Made by a program: the position numbers and the translations under genes. From an uncultured Roseovarius sp. (lineage in GTDB: Bacteria > Pseudomonadota > Alphaproteobacteria > Rhodobacterales > Rhodobacteraceae), in assembly GCF_947259555.1 (NCBI RefSeq), contig NZ_CAMYMD010000059.1:124001-188000 (forward strand): a stretch of 64,000 nt of DNA, in the 5' to 3' direction. Shown piece by piece: positions 61,370-64,000 of the stretch. The notes beneath the pieces were generated by a model. The model saw only the letters and a program-made list of their open reading frames with translations, was not told the origin of the DNA and did no database searches. The number at the start of each line of letters is the position of its first letter. The first letter of the stretch is position 1.

Positions 61370-61384
61370 GGTATTGTAAATACC
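61370..61384. promoter_or_regulatory. NO-locus palindrome, copy C
   Basis: GGTATT-GTA-AATACC, a perfect 6-3-6 inverted repeat followed by TATTAA. It lies between the hemoglobin gene (start 61319) and the divergent DUF6522 gene (start 61471). Confidence 0.66.
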
Positions 61385-61470
61385 TATTAAGGCCGAGCGC
61401 AATCGGGCGAAACCGCGCAGAGCCCGACTGGCGGAGATCGGCGCGGGACCAGGGCATTGGAGACGCTGGG

Positions 61471-61749
61471 ATGAGCGAAGTATCCAAAACCGACAGCGGG
61501 TTCGTTGTGGACGCAACCGCCATCGCGCGAGCATTCAAGATCACGGAGGAGCAGGTCCGGCAAGAGATGCGGAACGGCCTCATCAGCAGCCGCTCCGAGA
61601 GCGGGACAGACGAAGACGAAGGACGTTGGCGCATGACCTTCTATCGTGCCGACCGCGCGTTCCGTCTCGTTGGCGACGCACAGGGGGAGGTGCAGTCGCG
61701 AGGAAGCTTTCCCGTCACTCCGCGATCGCGGTCAGTGCGCCGGGATTGA
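61471..61749 (+). CDS. DUF6522 family protein, second copy
   Basis: 92 residues. SGFVVDATAIARAFKITEEQVRQEMRNGLISSRSESGTDEDEGRWRMTFYRADRAFRLV matches the protein at 20712 throughout. Both copies are tied to hemoglobin/cco loci. Its function is unknown; a small regulator is possible. Confidence 0.75.
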   Translation: MSEVSKTDSGFVVDATAIARAFKITEEQVRQEMRNGLISSRSESGTDEDEGRWRMTFYRADRAFRLVGDAQGEVQSRGSFPVTPRSRSVRRD

Positions 61750-61801
61750 CACTCGTTGGACGGCAAGCAATGATAAAACCATGGTCAGGTATCAGATCAA
61801 G

Positions 61802-61844
61802 TTTCGGTTTCTTCTGCTGAACCGCCCTTAGCCCCGGGCGGTTC
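61802..61844 (+). promoter_or_regulatory. CTGAACCGC-type leader, copy 2
   Basis: TTTCGGTTTCTTCTG then CTGAACCGC then CCCCGGGCGGTTC. The arms GAACCGCCC/GGGCGGTTC (61819-61844) form a 9-pair stem with an 8-base loop. It ends 85 bases before the Rnk-like gene at 61929. Confidence 0.62.
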
Positions 61845-61928
61845 GTGGGCGTTCTATACGCAGCGAACTCCCGGGGACATCTCGATAAAAGTTCTGAGAT
61901 TGTCGGAGGCAACTCCAGGGGGGGAAAC

Positions 61929-62381
61929 ATGGCCATACCTGACGTTACGGGATCAACGATACCGTGTCACGGAAAGCCCGAAGCGGGTGACGCGGAATGC
62001 AAGTGCCGCCTGACGAAAGCCGATCGGCTGGGGATCGAGAGATTTCTGAGCTTCGCCGGCAACAGCAGTGTCGCCTACTCCCAGCTTCTGCTGGATACTC
62101 TACACCAGAAACTACAGCTGGCCGTTGCGATAGTGGGTGCGGCACCGTCCGATGTTGCCACGTTTGGCAGCTTCATTTCCTGCGTGGTGGATGAGAAAGA
62201 TATCGAATGCGGGGTTCTCAGTTTCGGCTTGGTGGCGCGTGCCGGAGAAATCCCGATTCACTCCCTCCTGGGGGCCTCGCTCATCGGAATGTCGGTCGGG
62301 CAACGCACTAAGCTGCTATCTGAAGACGGCACAACCCGGTCATTGGTGGTAACCCAAGTGGGCACGCCTTTTGCCGTGTAG
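61929..62381 (+). CDS. Divergent Rnk/GreA-C-like protein
   Basis: 150 residues. It has the LTKADRLGIERFLSF N-terminal helix that resembles LTVNDRLGIERLLRH in the 56513 protein, and ends EIPIHSLLGASLIGMSVGQRTKLLSEDGTTRSLVVTQV, the GreA/Rnk C-terminal hairpin. Two cysteines near the start (ECKC). Clearly one of a paralog set with those at 56513 and 62786. Function unknown. Confidence 0.65.
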   Translation: MAIPDVTGSTIPCHGKPEAGDAECKCRLTKADRLGIERFLSFAGNSSVAYSQLLLDTLHQKLQLAVAIVGAAPSDVATFGSFISCVVDEKDIECGVLSFGLVARAGEIPIHSLLGASLIGMSVGQRTKLLSEDGTTRSLVVTQVGTPFAV

Positions 62382-62785
62382 TGACGGGATGTAATGATTG
62401 TGATCTCGGTCGGAGCGCTCGAGCATCCTACGCGGGAACTATCGGCATCAACTGCTTGCCTGGAGGCGAGACGGCCTCACGGGCTTCATTTTCCGTCTCA
62501 CGTAATAGTTTCCGGCCCGGCCTGAAAGGATCAGCCCAGCGGGTGGTGGTGGCATCCACTGCTCCGAGGACCCACCATAGTTTGACTTGGCGTCGGAAAC
62601 TTCATAGCGTCTCTTGATGTCTGTGTTCTCATGCAAAAACAGAGGCCGGTCTTTTCCGGGATCTCTGCTGAACCGCTCCCTGCCCCGGGCAGGGGGTCGC
62701 ATGCGCTGACCTTTACGCTCGGGGATCTTCTTCACCAACAACTTTGGCGTCTTGAGGCTTGCGTCGAGCAAGCCGAGGAGAAGAT
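62382..62785. other. Intergenic stretch with leader copy 3
   Basis: About 400 bases between two Rnk-like genes. Apart from the leader element at 62654-62693, nothing is supported; short frames on both strands lack ribosome sites. Confidence 0.4.
62654..62693 (+). promoter_or_regulatory. CTGAACCGC-type leader, copy 3
   Basis: TTTTCCGGGATCTCTG, then CTGAACCGC at 62668 and CCCCGGGCAGG at 62683. CCCTGCC/GGCAGGG can pair, with outer ACC/GGT. It ends 93 bases before the Rnk-like gene at 62786. Confidence 0.58.
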
Positions 62786-63283
62786 ATGCGAACATCAAAT
62801 GACGTGGCGACTTTCGCAGGCAGATCAGGCAACCAAGCTGCCGCGATTGATAGCCGGGCGTTCGGAAGCGTCGAGGCCATGCGACCGATCCAATCGTTCC
62901 TGTCCGAGCGGGACTTCTGGCACCTGCAACAGCTGCGGAGGGAGTGTGCCGCTATCGAAGGCGGTGTCTTTTCTCTGCTATCCCACCTGATCCGGGCTAA
63001 GCTTCAGGATGCTCATATTCTGAACCCCGCAGAAGAAGCAGGAAGTGTCGCCACTCTGGGTTCACGTGTGACTTTCTCTATCAGGGAGACGGCACCACTA
63101 TCTCGGACACTCTTTGACGATGGTTTTGCACATGACCAGGAAGGTATCCCGCTCAAGACATTCCTCGGGGTCACCTTGCTCGGAATGAAGGTGGGCCAGA
63201 CGGTGCCGCTTCTAAACGCAAGTGGGACGACGGAGGCGCTCGAGCTTGTTGCTATACCGTGGCAAGTTGAGGCGAGAACGTAG
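62786..63283 (+). CDS. Divergent Rnk/GreA-C-like protein
   Basis: 165 residues from the ATG at 62786, with GAGGAG ahead. A longer N-terminus with low similarity, then LGSRVTFSIRE and LKTFLGVTLLGMKVGQTVPLLNASGTTEALELVAI, the GreA/Rnk hairpin signature shared with the 56513 and 61929 proteins. Followed by a good hairpin terminator at 63328. Function unknown. Confidence 0.62.
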   Translation: MRTSNDVATFAGRSGNQAAAIDSRAFGSVEAMRPIQSFLSERDFWHLQQLRRECAAIEGGVFSLLSHLIRAKLQDAHILNPAEEAGSVATLGSRVTFSIRETAPLSRTLFDDGFAHDQEGIPLKTFLGVTLLGMKVGQTVPLLNASGTTEALELVAIPWQVEART

Positions 63284-63327
63284 CTGAATTGCGCAGGACG
63301 ACGGTTCGTGAGGACCTTTGCAACTTG

Positions 63328-63354
63328 CCCGCCGACTTCAACCAGGTCGGCGGG
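63328..63354 (+). terminator. Hairpin after the last Rnk-like gene
   Basis: CCCGCCGAC/GTCGGCGGG, nine perfect pairs, 9-base loop, then TCGATCCTTTTCC. The T run is weak and displaced by six bases. Confidence 0.55.
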
Positions 63355-63412
63355 TCGATCCTTTTCCATTGCAAGGGTGCAAGCACCTGAGCTGCGAAGT
63401 GCAGGAGGTATC

Positions 63413-63640
63413 ATGACACCGAATATGCGCAGAATGCTCGATGTGGTCTTGACCGCCATTGGCGTCTCGTTGCTGCCTGGCATCTTGAGTGCGGAGATTG
63501 ATGGGCATGGTCCCGATGCATGGCGGGTGACCGGGGTTGCCGCAGATGATGTTCTGAACGCTCGGATGGGACCCGACACCGGATATCCGGTGATCGAGAC
63601 CTTTGCCCATGCAAGCGACACCGCTTCAGGCCGACCCGAT
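63413..63640 (+). pseudogene. Secreted SH3-like protein, 5' part
   Basis: Start at 63413 with a strong AGGAGG site. A signal peptide (MLDVVLTAIGVSLLPGILSA) is followed by an SH3-like segment (DAWRVTGVAADDVLNARMGPDTGYPVIETFAH). From about residue 68 the frame turns into low-quality Arg-rich sequence, so the real gene seems cut near 63610-63640. The frame itself stays open to the window edge. Confidence 0.45.
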
Positions 63641-63810
63641 CTATGGCGCGCAGGATTTCGATGGCGGCGTAAGCGTCCCGCAACCAGATCCCGAACAACC
63701 CATGTTCCGCGGCATGATCACCATCAATGTCGAGATCGAGAATTTCGGGCGGACGCACACCGCCGTCTTCCGGCTGCGCCCAGACACGGGCCGGCCCGGC
63801 GCGCCGTTGC

Positions 63811-64000
63811 GTATCTTCTGCGTCGAACAGCTACGGCGTGCGACACATGGCGCGATGTCTGCACCGCGCTCCATCGACGATTTCGCGTGAGCTGGCGCGC
63901 AATGCGGCAACCCGGAGCGGTGGCTTCGAGTATCGCGCGACGACGGCCCAGTGGCACGCGGAACGCGCGGCCCGCCGCCAGAAGGTGGCCAAGCTGGCAT
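63811..64000 (+). mobile_element. IS30-like transposase fragment
   Basis: A + strand frame at the right edge reads SYGVRHMARCLHRAPSTISRELARNA and then GGFEYRATTAQWHAERAARRQKVAKLA, the N-terminal helix-turn-helix region of IS30-family transposases. Upstream of about 63811 the match is lost, so the 5' end is missing or frameshifted. The rest continues past the window. What lies between 63640 and 63811 was not identified. Confidence 0.55.

Noticed and set aside
1-64000. CRISPR arrays
   Set aside because: No set of evenly spaced direct repeats of 24-40 bases was seen.

Overview
The window reads as chromosome (or chromid) of a high-GC marine alphaproteobacterium, most likely a Rhodobacterales/Roseobacter-type facultative denitrifier. 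Pointers are the NarK1-NarK2 fusion in front of narGHJI, NnrS/NnrU, ubiTUV for oxygen-independent ubiquinone, DUF6455/DUF6522/DUF2189 proteins typical of that order, a methanethiol oxidase, and a tripartite tricarboxylate transporter. No tRNA, rRNA or CRISPR array was seen. The organism call is inference from gene content; no marker gene is present.

Left block, about 1-27,400: anaerobic nitrate respiration and nitrosative stress. A truncated-by-window RIC hemerythrin, 5-formyl-THF cyclo-ligase, ubiT-ubiU-ubiV, nnrS and nnrU form one + strand series. A Dnr-type regulator and an AhpD-like protein lie on the - strand. Between them and narK are two FNR/Dnr boxes. narK-narGHJI-ppiC-hemerythrin-carbonic anhydrase-moeA-DUF2478 then run as one long + strand operon. 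Facing it on the - strand is an NsrR-like Rrf2 gene followed by ccoNOQP, a 55-residue membrane peptide, DUF2189, ccoS, a 77-residue protein and DUF6522, almost all joined by overlapping start/stop codons. Divergent from rrf2 are a group III truncated hemoglobin and a decayed RIC pseudogene.

About 27,370-42,940 is a foreign accessory island: small hypothetical genes, a MobV-like relaxase, a truncated helicase, an HNH nuclease, a DUF3987 protein, an AT-rich repeat region, a TetR/RND efflux cassette, an excisionase-like protein and a truncated tyrosine integrase flanked by ATAGATGCA repeats. The island separates the hemoglobin/RIC end from hemN and norEF (42,943-45,540), which resume the denitrification theme. 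norCB and nir genes are not in the window.

About 45,600-55,480 is metabolic: an EamA exporter, an iclR-methanethiol oxidase-ferredoxin-membrane protein operon, and lysR divergent from tctCBA plus an M20 deacylase gene.

About 55,500-64,000 is a second stress/NO locus with much decay. It holds four Rnk/GreA-C-like proteins, a DUF1127 protein, a second operon of truncated hemoglobin-DUF488-frameshifted nitronate monooxygenase-ccoS-broken ccoN cut by an IS5-family remnant, a second DUF6522, a truncated SH3-like gene and an IS30-like fragment. Two shared cis elements are the main discoveries. The first is a GGTATT-N3-AATACC palindrome in front of three NO-related gene sets (26,367; 44,580; 61,370). 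The second is a CTGAACCGC hairpin-type leader before three Rnk-like genes and the DUF1127 gene (57,070; 58,045; 61,802; 62,654).
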